Below are positions 15,136-23,114 of a stretch of DNA of 45,734 bases, piece by piece. This DNA is from Alphaproteobacteria bacterium. Its GTDB lineage: Bacteria; Pseudomonadota; Alphaproteobacteria; Rhizobiales; Xanthobacteraceae. Numbering within the stretch: the stretch's first letter is position 1; every line of letters starts with the position of its first letter. The notes beneath the pieces were generated by a model. That model was not told the origin of the DNA, searched no databases, and saw nothing but the letters and a program-made list of their open reading frames with translations. The stretch spans positions 1 to 45,734 of the forward strand of contig VBAH01000052.1 of assembly GCA_005884685.1 (NCBI GenBank), read 5' to 3'. A program made the translations under genes and the position numbers.

Positions 15136-16101
15136 ATGATCTGGCTGGTTCGCGCCGTGCTGGGCGCAGTCTTGCTTGCCGCGGCCGCACCCGCCCACGC
15201 CCAATCCTATCCGTCCAAGCCCGTCACCATCGTGATCGGCTATACGCCGGGCGCGGTGTCGGACTTGACCGCGCGCACGATCGCGGACGGGCTGCAGCAG
15301 GCTTGGGGGCAGACGTTCATCGTCGACAACCGGCCGGGCAGCGGCGGCAACATCGGCGCGGCGCTGGTCGCGCGCGCGGTCCCCGATGGCTACACGCTGA
15401 TGGTCGGCACCGACGCCCAGATGGCGAGCAATGTGCATCTCTACAAACACGTCGGCTTCGATCCGGTGAAGGATTTCGCGCCGGTCGCGTTCGCGGGCGC
15501 CAACATCATCTGTCTTGCCGTCAATGCCGAGCTGCCGATCAAGACGGTCGCCGATGTGATCGACTACGCGAAGAAAAATCCCGGCAAGCTCAACTACGGC
15601 TCGTCCGGCACCGGCTCGCCGCATCATCTGGCCGGCGAGCTGTTGCGCCAGAAGGCCGGCATCGACATCGCGCACATTCCCTACAAGGGCGGCGGAGCGG
15701 CGGTGAACGATCTGCTCGGCGGCCACATCGGCATGGCGTTCCTCAGCCTCTCGGCCGCGGTGCCGCACATGAACACCGGCAAGATCCGCATCGTCGCGAT
15801 GGTGGAGAAGACGCGCTACGCCGCGCTGCCCGACATCCCGACGATCGGCGAGACCGTGCCGGGGTTCGAGATGTCGTCGTGGATCGGCATCTTCGCGCCG
15901 GCCGGCACGCCGGCCGACATCGTCGCGAAGCTCAACGACGGCATCGCCCGGGTGCTGACCGCCGAGGGCGTGAAGGCGAAGCTCGCCAATCTCGGCCTCG
16001 TGGTGATCGCCGGCAAGCCGCAGGAGCTGGCCGAGGTGGTCAAGGAGGGCTTGCGCGTGCGCGGCGAGCTCGTGAAGGCGGCCGGCATTCAACCCGAATA
16101 A
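15136..16101 (+). CDS. Bug/TctC-family solute-binding protein
   Basis: A 321-residue periplasmic protein. The signal peptide (LVRAVLGAVLLAAAAPAHAQ, cut after ~AHA) is followed by YPSKPVTIVIGYTPGAVSDL, the TctC/Bug signature, and NRPGSGGNIGAALVARAVPD. The family binds carboxylates, often for tripartite tricarboxylate transporters, but most Bug genes are orphans. No TctA/TctB gene is nearby. ATG 15136 is preceded by AAGGAG at 6 bases and gives a proper signal peptide, so it is preferred over the upstream ATG at 15109. A TetR gene is divergent, with palindromic operators between. Confidence 0.9.
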   Translation: MIWLVRAVLGAVLLAAAAPAHAQSYPSKPVTIVIGYTPGAVSDLTARTIADGLQQAWGQTFIVDNRPGSGGNIGAALVARAVPDGYTLMVGTDAQMASNVHLYKHVGFDPVKDFAPVAFAGANIICLAVNAELPIKTVADVIDYAKKNPGKLNYGSSGTGSPHHLAGELLRQKAGIDIAHIPYKGGGAAVNDLLGGHIGMAFLSLSAAVPHMNTGKIRIVAMVEKTRYAALPDIPTIGETVPGFEMSSWIGIFAPAGTPADIVAKLNDGIARVLTAEGVKAKLANLGLVVIAGKPQELAEVVKEGLRVRGELVKAAGIQPE

Positions 16102-16105
16102 AGGA

Positions 16106-16996
16106 TCAGCGCCGGCCCTGCTCCCACAGCGCCTCGATGCGCCGGCGGAAGGCCTTGGGCTTTTCGGCCAGAAGCCGTCTGGCGATGCGCTGCGCCGCCT
16201 TGGCCTGGGTTGCCCGGCGGGCGAGGATCAGCGGCGTCAGGCGCGAGCGCCACGGCGCCAGCGCCGCGTGCGGCACCGTAAAACCTTGCAGCACCGAGAG
16301 ATCCTGGAACGCGCCGAGCCGGTCGCGCAGCCGCTGCGTTTCCGCCACCCACACGCGGCCGAGCTTCGGCCAGAGCGGCACGATCAGCTCCATCTGGTAG
16401 CGATGCACCACCACGCGGCTGCGCATCTCGTGCAGCACTTCCGGTTCCGCCGCGCGCCAGTCCTCCGGCGCATCCGCGCGCAGACGTGCGTAGGTTCGGG
16501 TAAGCTCGCGCGCGAGCTCGGCGAAGGTGATCGGTTGCAGCGGCCACGAATCGATGGAGGCAGCGGCATTTTCCAGCCCGATGATCAGCCGCGCCCGCAC
16601 CGCCTCGGTCAGCGTCGCGGCCTCGGCGCCGAGGCGGATCTCATCCAGCCGCGCGCGCATCGAGGCGACCGAGCGCGGCGACAATTCGGCTTCCGCCTCA
16701 ACGAGATCGTCGAGCGCCTCGATCGCGGCCTGCGCGTCGCGCGCGCCGGACAGTTCGCGCGCGAAGTCGCGCGCCTCGATGCGCAGGCGGCGGCCGTCCT
16801 CACCCAGGAATGGTTGCAGCAGCCGCAGCAGCGATCGCCAGCGCTTCATCGCCTTGCGGTAGTCGTGTACCGCGATCGCGTCGGGCTTCAGCTCGTCCGC
16901 AAGCGCACGCCGCGCTTCGGACAGCGTGTCGCGGGCGACGGCCTTGAGCGCCTCGCCAACCGCAGCGTCGGGACGGAGGGCGGGTTTATCGGCCAT
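16106..16996 (-). CDS. CHAD-domain protein
   Basis: A 296-residue protein made of a CHAD domain, an alpha-helical, histidine/arginine-rich fold shown in other systems to bind inorganic polyphosphate. DAIAVHDYRKAMKRWRSLLR near residue 42 and EVLHEMRSRVVVHRYQMELI near ~200 are the two repeated H-x-x-R-K helices. No CYTH triphosphatase domain is attached. It converges with the Bug gene (4-base gap), so each may terminate in the other's 3' end. There is no good Shine-Dalgarno; the ATG follows ATAT. Role inferred: a polyphosphate-associated factor. Confidence 0.85.
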   Translation of the reverse strand: MADKPALRPDAAVGEALKAVARDTLSEARRALADELKPDAIAVHDYRKAMKRWRSLLRLLQPFLGEDGRRLRIEARDFARELSGARDAQAAIEALDDLVEAEAELSPRSVASMRARLDEIRLGAEAATLTEAVRARLIIGLENAAASIDSWPLQPITFAELARELTRTYARLRADAPEDWRAAEPEVLHEMRSRVVVHRYQMELIVPLWPKLGRVWVAETQRLRDRLGAFQDLSVLQGFTVPHAALAPWRSRLTPLILARRATQAKAAQRIARRLLAEKPKAFRRRIEALWEQGRR

Positions 16997-17119
16997 ATAA
17001 GGGTTTTATGACGGCGCTCTGTCACAATCTAACGAAACCTGTAGTGCGCGATTCTGTAGTGATTACAACGTCTTGATGAAAGGTGCGCCGGCCGGCGAAA
17101 GGCCCGGTGGGCAGCTACG

Positions 17120-18703
17120 TCACAGCGAAAGCTTGCGTTCATATAGGTCAGGCAGATCGTTCTCGATCAGGACAGCATCGCCCGCGCGCAAGTTGTCGTT
17201 CATCCAGCGTGAGGCGTCAGCAAAGCTGCGGCATGGGAACACGGTGCCGCCTGGGTTCGCGGCGCGATAGCGATCGACCAGACCCTGAATGCGCTCGGGC
17301 ATGATCGGCAACAGGATATCGACATAGCGCCCGGCCAAAGTGCCGATCTTGTCGTGCTCCGCATCATGCGCGGCGCCGAGCTCGACCATGCCCGGCGTGA
17401 CAAGAATCCGACGGCCTTCCCCGGACCGCAAAAGATCCAGAATGGCGAGACCGTTGGCAAACCCGACGGGGTTGGAATTGTAAGCGTCATCAATCAGCAC
17501 GGAGCCATTCTGCTGCCTCTTGACCTCGAGCCGATGCGCGACCTGAGGAGCCGACCCGAGAGCGAGGGCAATATCGGCATCGGCCATCCCGACCGCTTTG
17601 GCGACCGCGAAAGCGAGCGCAAGGTTCGGCCCCTGATGCGATCCGAACAGCGGCGCCTTGATCGTGACCGGCTTTCCCTCCGGCGCCAGATCGATCTCAA
17701 TGCCTTTGTCGGTTTGACGAAGGGCGAGGATCCTGATGTCCGCGTCAGCTCCCTGCCCGACGATCGTGAAGCTGTTGCGGCGCGCCGTTACGAATTCCCG
17801 CGCATATGGGACTTCCAGCACTTGCTCGGCGATGATCATCCGCCCGCCATTCGCGATGGCTTCCTCGGCGAGCTCGAACTTCGTCTTCGCAACGGTTGCG
17901 AGCGACCCGAACCGTTCGAAATGAGCCTGCCCTAGGGCCGTGATCACGCCGATATTCGGGCGCGCCAGCTTGCACAATCGCCGGATCGAGCCCGGGCCGT
18001 AGGCGCCCATCTCGCAAATGAAGAAGCGATGCTGCAGCGTGAGACGCTCCCGCACAATGCGCGCGATGCCCATCGGGGTGTTCACGCTGCCGGGTGTTGC
18101 CAGCGTCGCGGCCTTCACTTCAAGCACGTGGCTCAGGATGTGCTTGACCGAGGTCTTTCCGAACGATCCGGTGATTCCGACGATCTGCGGATTCACCCTC
18201 GCGAGGTGTTCGTGCGCCTCACGCCAGAACCCGCGTTGGATGTAGTTCTCATAGGGGTGCAGAGCCGCGTTGGCTGCGATGAGCGCCAGCGGGATGCCCT
18301 GGACCATGAGGATCCAAAGCGCCAGCGGTGCACGGGTCACGGCGAGCAGGATCGACAGCGCGGCCAGCATGGCAAGCGCCAAACCGAGGATGCGCTTCGC
18401 ACGCGCCGTCAACACGAGCTTCTTCTTGGCGTCTTTGAGCGGGTTGCTTTCGACGGCCGCGACGCCGAGCAGGGCAGCGCTCATGGCAAGTGGCAGATAC
18501 ATCCACGACTGCTCGCTGAGCGCAAATCCTGCGGCCCAGATCGCGAGCAACAAGACAGTAGCCTTGCGATCGAAGGCTTTCTGATTCCAGATCCAGCACA
18601 GAAAGCGCGGGCCGTCATATTCCTCTTGCTGGAAAATGTGCAGGAGGGTCAGCAGGCGGCGCGTTGCAAAGACCAGATAGGCGATCGGCAAAAGGTAGAT
18701 CAT
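17120..18703 (-). CDS. Membrane-anchored MurF-like Mur ligase
   Basis: A 527-residue Mur ligase. Residues 1-150 hold about five hydrophobic helices (YLLPIAYLVFATRR, VLLLAIWAAGFAL, YLPLAMSAALLGVAA, GLALAMLAALSILLAV, LALWILMVQGIPLAL), absent from ordinary MurF. The ligase core follows: ATP loop GITGSFGKTS (~176-185), a substrate-domain segment with NTPMGIA, ITALGQAHFERFGS, and the MurF-type DDAYNSNP in the C-terminal half. MurF joins a D-Ala-D-X dipeptide to UDP-MurNAc-tripeptide. The start ATG overlaps the hydrolase stop (TGATG), so the two are translationally coupled. It is probably a second MurF-type ligase in addition to a housekeeping one, which is outside the window. Confidence 0.8.
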   Translation of the reverse strand: MIYLLPIAYLVFATRRLLTLLHIFQQEEYDGPRFLCWIWNQKAFDRKATVLLLAIWAAGFALSEQSWMYLPLAMSAALLGVAAVESNPLKDAKKKLVLTARAKRILGLALAMLAALSILLAVTRAPLALWILMVQGIPLALIAANAALHPYENYIQRGFWREAHEHLARVNPQIVGITGSFGKTSVKHILSHVLEVKAATLATPGSVNTPMGIARIVRERLTLQHRFFICEMGAYGPGSIRRLCKLARPNIGVITALGQAHFERFGSLATVAKTKFELAEEAIANGGRMIIAEQVLEVPYAREFVTARRNSFTIVGQGADADIRILALRQTDKGIEIDLAPEGKPVTIKAPLFGSHQGPNLALAFAVAKAVGMADADIALALGSAPQVAHRLEVKRQQNGSVLIDDAYNSNPVGFANGLAILDLLRSGEGRRILVTPGMVELGAAHDAEHDKIGTLAGRYVDILLPIMPERIQGLVDRYRAANPGGTVFPCRSFADASRWMNDNLRAGDAVLIENDLPDLYERKLSL

Positions 18704-19482
18704 CAAACGCGCCCGTCGAGAAACTTGCGGATTTGCGTGGCGACCTGGTGCTGGCCGCGGCTCAGGATGTCGTAGTGATCGTAGCCATCGAGAACGACAA
18801 GCTCGGCGTTCTTGATCAGGCGCGCGAGCCTTTCGCCGATCTCGGGCGGGGTTTCGGTGTCCTGCTTGCCGTAGACGAGAAGCGTGGGACAGGTGACAGT
18901 CGATGCCACCTGCGTAAGGTCTTCCTGAATGACCTTCACCAGAATGCCGCGCATCGGCCCGGCGTTGCGGTAGTCGGCGCTGCCAAACCGTGCGCGCAGA
19001 CGTTCACGCGCGGCTTCGTTCGGCGCAAGCCTGCTCGCGAGCTTGTAGACGCGGCTGCGCGCCTTCAGCCTGATCGTCTCGAGCAAGCTCCGCTGGCGCG
19101 GCAGCCCGGCGGCGGCGATCAGGACCATCCCGCGCAGAAGACCCGGGTGGCGCGCCGCGATCTGCAGCCCCACGCGACATCCGAAGCTATGCCCGATCCA
19201 GATCAAGGAGCGCGGCGAAAGCGACCGCAGCCAATCTGCCACCGCGTCGGCATATGCCGCGGTGTCCCAAGTTTCGGGCGGTGGTTTCGCGCGGCCAAAG
19301 CCGGGGAAATCGATGACCCCTGATGGATGCATGCGGGAAAAGCTTTGGGCGAGGCCAAGAAATACCTGGCCGGACTGGCCCCAGCCGTGCGCCCAGACCA
19401 GGCAGTGCGTGCTATCGGGCGGCCCGTCGAGGCGGGTGACCGCCATCTCGGCCCCTCGGATCGGCACCGTGAGCTCGCTCAT
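18703..19482 (-). CDS. Alpha/beta hydrolase in the D-Ala module
   Basis: A 259-residue alpha/beta hydrolase. The oxyanion region is VWAHGWGQSG (~28-37), the nucleophile elbow is IGHSFGCRVG (Ser at ~97), TLLVYGKQDTETPPE supplies the acid Asp region, and GYDHYDIL holds the catalytic His. Lid region ~130-180 is Arg-rich. There is no signal peptide, so it is cytosolic. It sits between the VanX-like gene (38-base gap) and the MurF-like gene (TGATG overlap), so it works in the same unit. Esterase or amidase action on a D-Ala-D-X depsipeptide or wall precursor is a guess from context only. Confidence 0.8.
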   Translation of the reverse strand: MSELTVPIRGAEMAVTRLDGPPDSTHCLVWAHGWGQSGQVFLGLAQSFSRMHPSGVIDFPGFGRAKPPPETWDTAAYADAVADWLRSLSPRSLIWIGHSFGCRVGLQIAARHPGLLRGMVLIAAAGLPRQRSLLETIRLKARSRVYKLASRLAPNEAARERLRARFGSADYRNAGPMRGILVKVIQEDLTQVASTVTCPTLLVYGKQDTETPPEIGERLARLIKNAELVVLDGYDHYDILSRGQHQVATQIRKFLDGRV

Positions 19483-19520
19483 ACCCCTCTCAGTCCGTGA
19501 TTCGGCGCTGAAATGCCAAC

Positions 19521-20324
19521 CTATGCCGAAGTGGGTTCAATGTACCCATACCATGCCGGGGATGACGTGTGCTGACCTAGCAAGCCCAGGCTGAGGATGT
19601 ACATCTGGTTTCCCCAGTCAAAATGCCACCACTCGTAGAGATAGTTGGTAAAGCCGGCATCGCGCATCGACCAATACAGGATGCGGCGGCTGAGCAGCCG
19701 GGGATCGTCGTCGCCGATCTCGCCTTGCGCGAGCCAAATTTCGAAATACGCCGTCGCGGCTTTGTCGCTCGGATCGTCGAATGGGGTGCCGAGGTCGAGC
19801 AACTCGCCGCTGGCGTCGCACAGCGTGAGGTCGACCGCGCCGCCGGTCGCGTGCAGCGGCCACGTCCGTGCATCGGTCCGATCGAAGCCGCGGGGATCCG
19901 AGACGAACTTCTTCGTCTCCCTCTCGATCTCCGCTTCGGTGAGTTGCGGCGTCTTGCACGCGAAGTAATCCCGGAAGTGCTGCCACAGGCCGACCTGCGT
20001 TGCGATCGGCCGGTAGCCGTCGAGAACGTAGAGACCGAGGCCGTGCGGGCGCAGCGCCTGGTCCACCTGCGCCACCAGCTTAGCCGCGCTCTCCCGCAGC
20101 AGGAGGCCAGGAATTGCGCCCTGAATCGGCCGATCATAGAGCGCGTTCGACGAATCGGGCCGCGCATAAAAGTTGTGGCCGCGCACGCCAAGCGCACGCA
20201 CGTCAACCAGCTTCTCCCCGCCGCGCGCATCCTGGCTATCCACCGGAATGGAAGCGCGGGCGACGGTCGGGAGGACTTCCGGCGTCAAAATTGGTACAGG
20301 GCGGGCAGCATTCGGGTGGGGCAT
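19521..20324 (-). CDS. VanX-like D-Ala-D-Ala dipeptidase (M15D)
   Basis: A 267-residue cytosolic metallopeptidase of the VanX/DdpX type. Zinc and catalytic residues are all present: DGYRP (Arg105), LHATGGAVDL (His158, Asp165) and EWWHFD (Glu231, His234). VanX hydrolyses free D-Ala-D-Ala, either to remove the normal precursor (vancomycin resistance) or to recycle it as a nutrient (DdpX). ATG 20324 is chosen because GGAG lies 6-7 bases upstream; an in-frame ATG at 20348 would come within 11 bases of the divergent ligase start. It is the first gene of a three-gene leftward unit with a hydrolase and a MurF-like ligase. Confidence 0.88.
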   Translation of the reverse strand: MPHPNAARPVPILTPEVLPTVARASIPVDSQDARGGEKLVDVRALGVRGHNFYARPDSSNALYDRPIQGAIPGLLLRESAAKLVAQVDQALRPHGLGLYVLDGYRPIATQVGLWQHFRDYFACKTPQLTEAEIERETKKFVSDPRGFDRTDARTWPLHATGGAVDLTLCDASGELLDLGTPFDDPSDKAATAYFEIWLAQGEIGDDDPRLLSRRILYWSMRDAGFTNYLYEWWHFDWGNQMYILSLGLLGQHTSSPAWYGYIEPTSA

Positions 20325-20359
20325 CTGCGGCTCCGGTCCATGGAACAAGGTAATCGGGC

Positions 20360-21568
20360 ATGAAGAAGCGCGTCGCGGTCATGTTTGGAGGACGCTCGCC
20401 GGAGCACGACGTGAGCATCGTGACCGGGCTGCAGGCCCTCGAAGCGCTCGATCAACAAACCTACGAGTCATTTCCGGTCTATGTCGCGACGGACGGAAAC
20501 TGGTGGACTGGCGAGGGATTACGCGATCGCAGCCGCTATATTCCATCGGAAGGTGACTACGCCACGTTGGAGGCAGTCGTCCTGGACACCGCGGCCAATG
20601 CGCGCGGAATTGGGCGTCTCATTCAGAAGCGCTCCGGCTTCTCGCTGTTCAAGCCCAAGATGACCGAATTCGATGTCGCGCTGTTCGCGTTCCACGGGCT
20701 GTCAGGCGAGGACGGGCGGATGCAGAGCCTCTTCGAGGTCGCGAATGTTCCGTACACCGGAATGCGGCCGCTCGCCGCCGGTGTGTTCATGGACAAGGCG
20801 ACCACCAAGCGCGTGCTCGCGCCCACCGGCATTCCCCAGCTTCCCTATGCGGTTCTGGATCGTCCGGAAAGCGGGTTGATGCCGGAAGCGGCGGCGCTGC
20901 AGAGCCAGCTCAAGAACCTCGCCTTTCCGCTCATCGTCAAGCCGATGCGCCTTGGATCGAGCATCGGTGTCGCGCGCGTCGTCAGCCTGGATGAGCTTCG
21001 CGCGGCGCTACCCGTCATCTTCCGGCTCGACACGCAGGCGATCGTCGAGCCGTTTGTGGAAAATCTCGTCGAGTACAACATCGCCGTCTCGGGTTTCGGC
21101 GGAAAGATTGCGACATCCGCGATCGAGCGGCCGAAGCGTATCGAGGATCTGCTCAGCTTCCGCGAAAAATATCTTCAAGGCGGCGAGGGCAAGGCTGGTA
21201 GCCAGAAGACGCCAGGCCAGCACAGCGAAGGGATGCTGTCGCTGACGCGCGACATCAATCCGCGTCTGCCCGGACAAGCGGAAGCCAATCTGCGCAACTG
21301 GGCCGCCGAATGCTTCAGGGCGGTTGGCGGCTCGGGCGCGCCGCGGATCGATTTCCTGTCGAACGAGCGCACGGGCGAGATTTGGCTCAATGAGGTGAAC
21401 CCTTGCCCGGGCTCGCTCGGGTTCTTTCTCTGGGAGGCCGCGCCGACCCCCATCCTGTTTTCGCAGTTTCTGACGCACCTGATCGACGAAGCGTTCACGC
21501 TCCACCGCGCGAACCAGCTTCCCGCCGATCCGACGCTCCCCGAAGCGCGGTTGTTCCCGCGAAAATAG
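20360..21568 (+). CDS. ddl: Divergent D-Ala-D-Ala / D-Ala-D-X ligase
   Basis: A 402-residue ATP-grasp ligase. The N-terminus is typical Ddl (VAVMFGGRSPEHDVSIVTG), with FHGLSGEDGRMQ (~111-122), PLIVKPMRLGSSIGVARV (ATP grip) and a metal-site NEVNPCPGS (~344-352). It departs from standard Ddl: the chain is longer; the omega-loop segment reads SFREKY (~266-271) instead of a YDYxAKY-like loop; a ~20-residue insert rich in Gly/Gln follows; and the metal-site motif is NPCPG rather than NTxPG. The second substrate may therefore differ from D-Ala, which is inference. It is divergent from the VanX-like gene with only 35 bases between starts. tRNA-fMet follows 49 bases downstream. Confidence 0.85.
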   Translation: MKKRVAVMFGGRSPEHDVSIVTGLQALEALDQQTYESFPVYVATDGNWWTGEGLRDRSRYIPSEGDYATLEAVVLDTAANARGIGRLIQKRSGFSLFKPKMTEFDVALFAFHGLSGEDGRMQSLFEVANVPYTGMRPLAAGVFMDKATTKRVLAPTGIPQLPYAVLDRPESGLMPEAAALQSQLKNLAFPLIVKPMRLGSSIGVARVVSLDELRAALPVIFRLDTQAIVEPFVENLVEYNIAVSGFGGKIATSAIERPKRIEDLLSFREKYLQGGEGKAGSQKTPGQHSEGMLSLTRDINPRLPGQAEANLRNWAAECFRAVGGSGAPRIDFLSNERTGEIWLNEVNPCPGSLGFFLWEAAPTPILFSQFLTHLIDEAFTLHRANQLPADPTLPEARLFPRK

Positions 21569-21617
21569 TCTGCTTGCCCTTCCCCGAGCCATTGATTAGA
21601 TACGCACCTCCAATTGC

Positions 21618-21694
21618 CGCGGGATGGAGCAGCCCGGTAGCTCGTCAGGCTCATGACCTGAAGGTCGTAGGTTCAAATCCTACTCCCGCAACCA
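21618..21694 (+). tRNA. tRNA-fMet (initiator, anticodon CAT)
   Basis: A 77-base tRNA with encoded CCA. The acceptor starts CGCGGG and ends CCCGCAACCA, so the first pair is the C1xA72 mismatch that marks initiator tRNA. The D-loop is AGCAGCCCGGTAGCTCGTCA, the anticodon loop CTCATGA and the T-arm GTAGGTTCAAATCCTAC. The anticodon stem is TCAGG/CCTGA, so pair 29:41 is A:U rather than the usual G:C, and position 37 is G. It stands alone between ddl and ridA. Confidence 0.95.
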
Positions 21695-21776
21695 AGATAG
21701 CGCCGCCAGGTCAATGACTTGGCGGCGTCTTGCTGTTACGCTCCGCAGACAAGAAATCAGCAACGGGAGGGGCCGC

Positions 21777-22166
21777 ATGGCACCGCGCTTCATCAATCCG
21801 CCGACGATTTCCAAGCCGCCGGGCTATACGCACGTGGTCGAGACCACGGGGCCGGGGCGCACGATCTACATCGCGGGCCAACTCGGTATCGATCCGTCCG
21901 GCAAGATGGCGCCTGATTTCCGAGGCCAGACCGTGCAGGCGTTCGAGAACCTGAAGAATGCGCTCGCCGCCGTCGGTGCCGGGTTCAAGGATGTGGTCAA
22001 GATCAACAACTACCTGGTCGATATCCCGGCCAACATCGGCACGTTCCGCGAAGTGCGTGACCAGTATCTCAACATGGCGGCGCCCCCGGCGAGCACGGCG
22101 GTCGGTGTTCCGGCGCTCGCGCGCCCGGGCGCGCTGTTCGAGATCGAGGCGATCGCCTCGTTGTAG
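21777..22166 (+). CDS. ridA: RidA/YjgF-family protein
   Basis: A 129-residue RidA-fold protein. RTIYIAGQLGIDPSGKMAPD, TVQAFENLKNALAAVGAGFK, DVVKINNYLVDI and a C-terminal RPGALFEIEAIASL match the family; Arg in the ARPGALFEIEA strand is the usual substrate-contacting position. RidA enzymes deaminate reactive enamine/imine intermediates; many divergent members act in catabolic operons. ATG 21777 follows GGGAGG. It is 82 bases after tRNA-fMet and ends just before an R1 repeat, so it is probably monocistronic. Confidence 0.9.
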   Translation: MAPRFINPPTISKPPGYTHVVETTGPGRTIYIAGQLGIDPSGKMAPDFRGQTVQAFENLKNALAAVGAGFKDVVKINNYLVDIPANIGTFREVRDQYLNMAAPPASTAVGVPALARPGALFEIEAIASL

Positions 22167-22176
22167 TACGGGATCT

Positions 22177-22250
22177 CCGCTCGTCCCCGCGAAAGCGGGG
22201 ACCCAGCCCTTTGGCCAAGTACTGGATGCCCGCTTCCGCGGGCATGAGCG
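22177..22250 (+). repeat. Double-hairpin intergenic repeat, family R1 copy b
   Basis: CCGCTC-GTCCCCGC-GAAA-GCGGGGAC-CCAG...CTGG-ATGCCCGC-TTCC-GCGGGCAT-GAGCG. It lies between the convergent ridA and SDR genes, where it could serve as a bidirectional terminator-like structure. Confidence 0.85.
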
Positions 22251-22263
22251 CAAAACATCTCAC

Positions 22264-23028
22264 TCACTGTGCTAGGTACCCGCCATCGACCGCGAGCGTG
22301 TGGCCGGTGGTCATCGAGGCGGCGGGGCTTGCGAGATAGAGAATCGCGGCGGCGACTTCGTCCGCCTCGACCAGCCGGCCCATTGGCGTCACGCCTTCGA
22401 TCGCGCTGACCAGTTCGGGCTTTGCCAGGATCGGCGCGATGAAGCCGGTGCGCACCCAGGCGGGCGCGACCGCGTTGACGCGGATGCCGTCCTTCGCCCA
22501 TTCGATCGCCAGCGCGCGTGTGATGTTCACCACCGCGCCCTTGCTCGCCTGATATGAGATGTTCGGATAGAGCCCGCCGCCGGAAACCCCCATGATCGAG
22601 GCGAGGTTTACGATCGCGCCGCTCTTGCGCTTGAGCATGTGACGCGCGGCCGCGCGCGAGCACAGGAACACGGCGGTCTGGTTCACGGCGATCACGGTGT
22701 CCCATTCGGCCTTGGAGAGCTCGGTCGTGGCTTTCCGGATCGAGGCGCCGGCATTGTTCACCAGGATATCGATGCGGCCCGTGCGCGCCGCCAGATCGTC
22801 GAAGAAGCGCCCGACCTCGGCGTCGAGCGTCACATCGAGCGCGTGAGCTTCGCTGTTGCTCAGGCCCGATGACGCCTTCCTCGCTTCGTCGAGGTCGCGA
22901 TCGACAAGAATGACACGCGCGCCGGCCGCCGCGAAGGCCTCCGCGGTTGCGCGGCCGATCCCGCGTGCGCCGCCGGTGATCACGGCCACTTGGCCGTCGA
23001 GGCGGAAGCGGTCGAGCACTGAAGCCAT
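22264..23028 (-). CDS. SDR-family oxidoreductase
   Basis: A 254-residue classical short-chain dehydrogenase. The cofactor motif is VITGGARGIGRATAEAFAAA, with Asp in the VDRDL loop favouring NAD(H), then NNAGASI and catalytic Ser in NLASIMG with YQASKGAVV as the YxxxK. The C-terminal TGHTLAVDGGYLAQ is typical. The overall pattern is like gluconate/3-oxoacyl reductase-type SDRs; the substrate is not assignable. ATG 23028 with GAGGA upstream is preferred over the longer frame to 23094. It is divergent from a second SDR 86 bases away, suggesting shared control. Confidence 0.88.
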   Translation of the reverse strand: MASVLDRFRLDGQVAVITGGARGIGRATAEAFAAAGARVILVDRDLDEARKASSGLSNSEAHALDVTLDAEVGRFFDDLAARTGRIDILVNNAGASIRKATTELSKAEWDTVIAVNQTAVFLCSRAAARHMLKRKSGAIVNLASIMGVSGGGLYPNISYQASKGAVVNITRALAIEWAKDGIRVNAVAPAWVRTGFIAPILAKPELVSAIEGVTPMGRLVEADEVAAAILYLASPAASMTTGHTLAVDGGYLAQ

Positions 23029-23114
23029 CGCGTCCTCGCTTTGGGCGTTTGCGTCGCCCTTCGTCCGGTTCGATACTGCGTGGCCAGGCGGCAAGCCGCA
23101 ACGGGGAGGGATCC

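Noticed and set aside
17120-21568. Calling the module a classical vancomycin-resistance operon
   Set aside because: No VanRS pair, VanH or VanT is nearby, and a Gram-negative outer membrane already excludes glycopeptides; only a mechanistic parallel is claimed.
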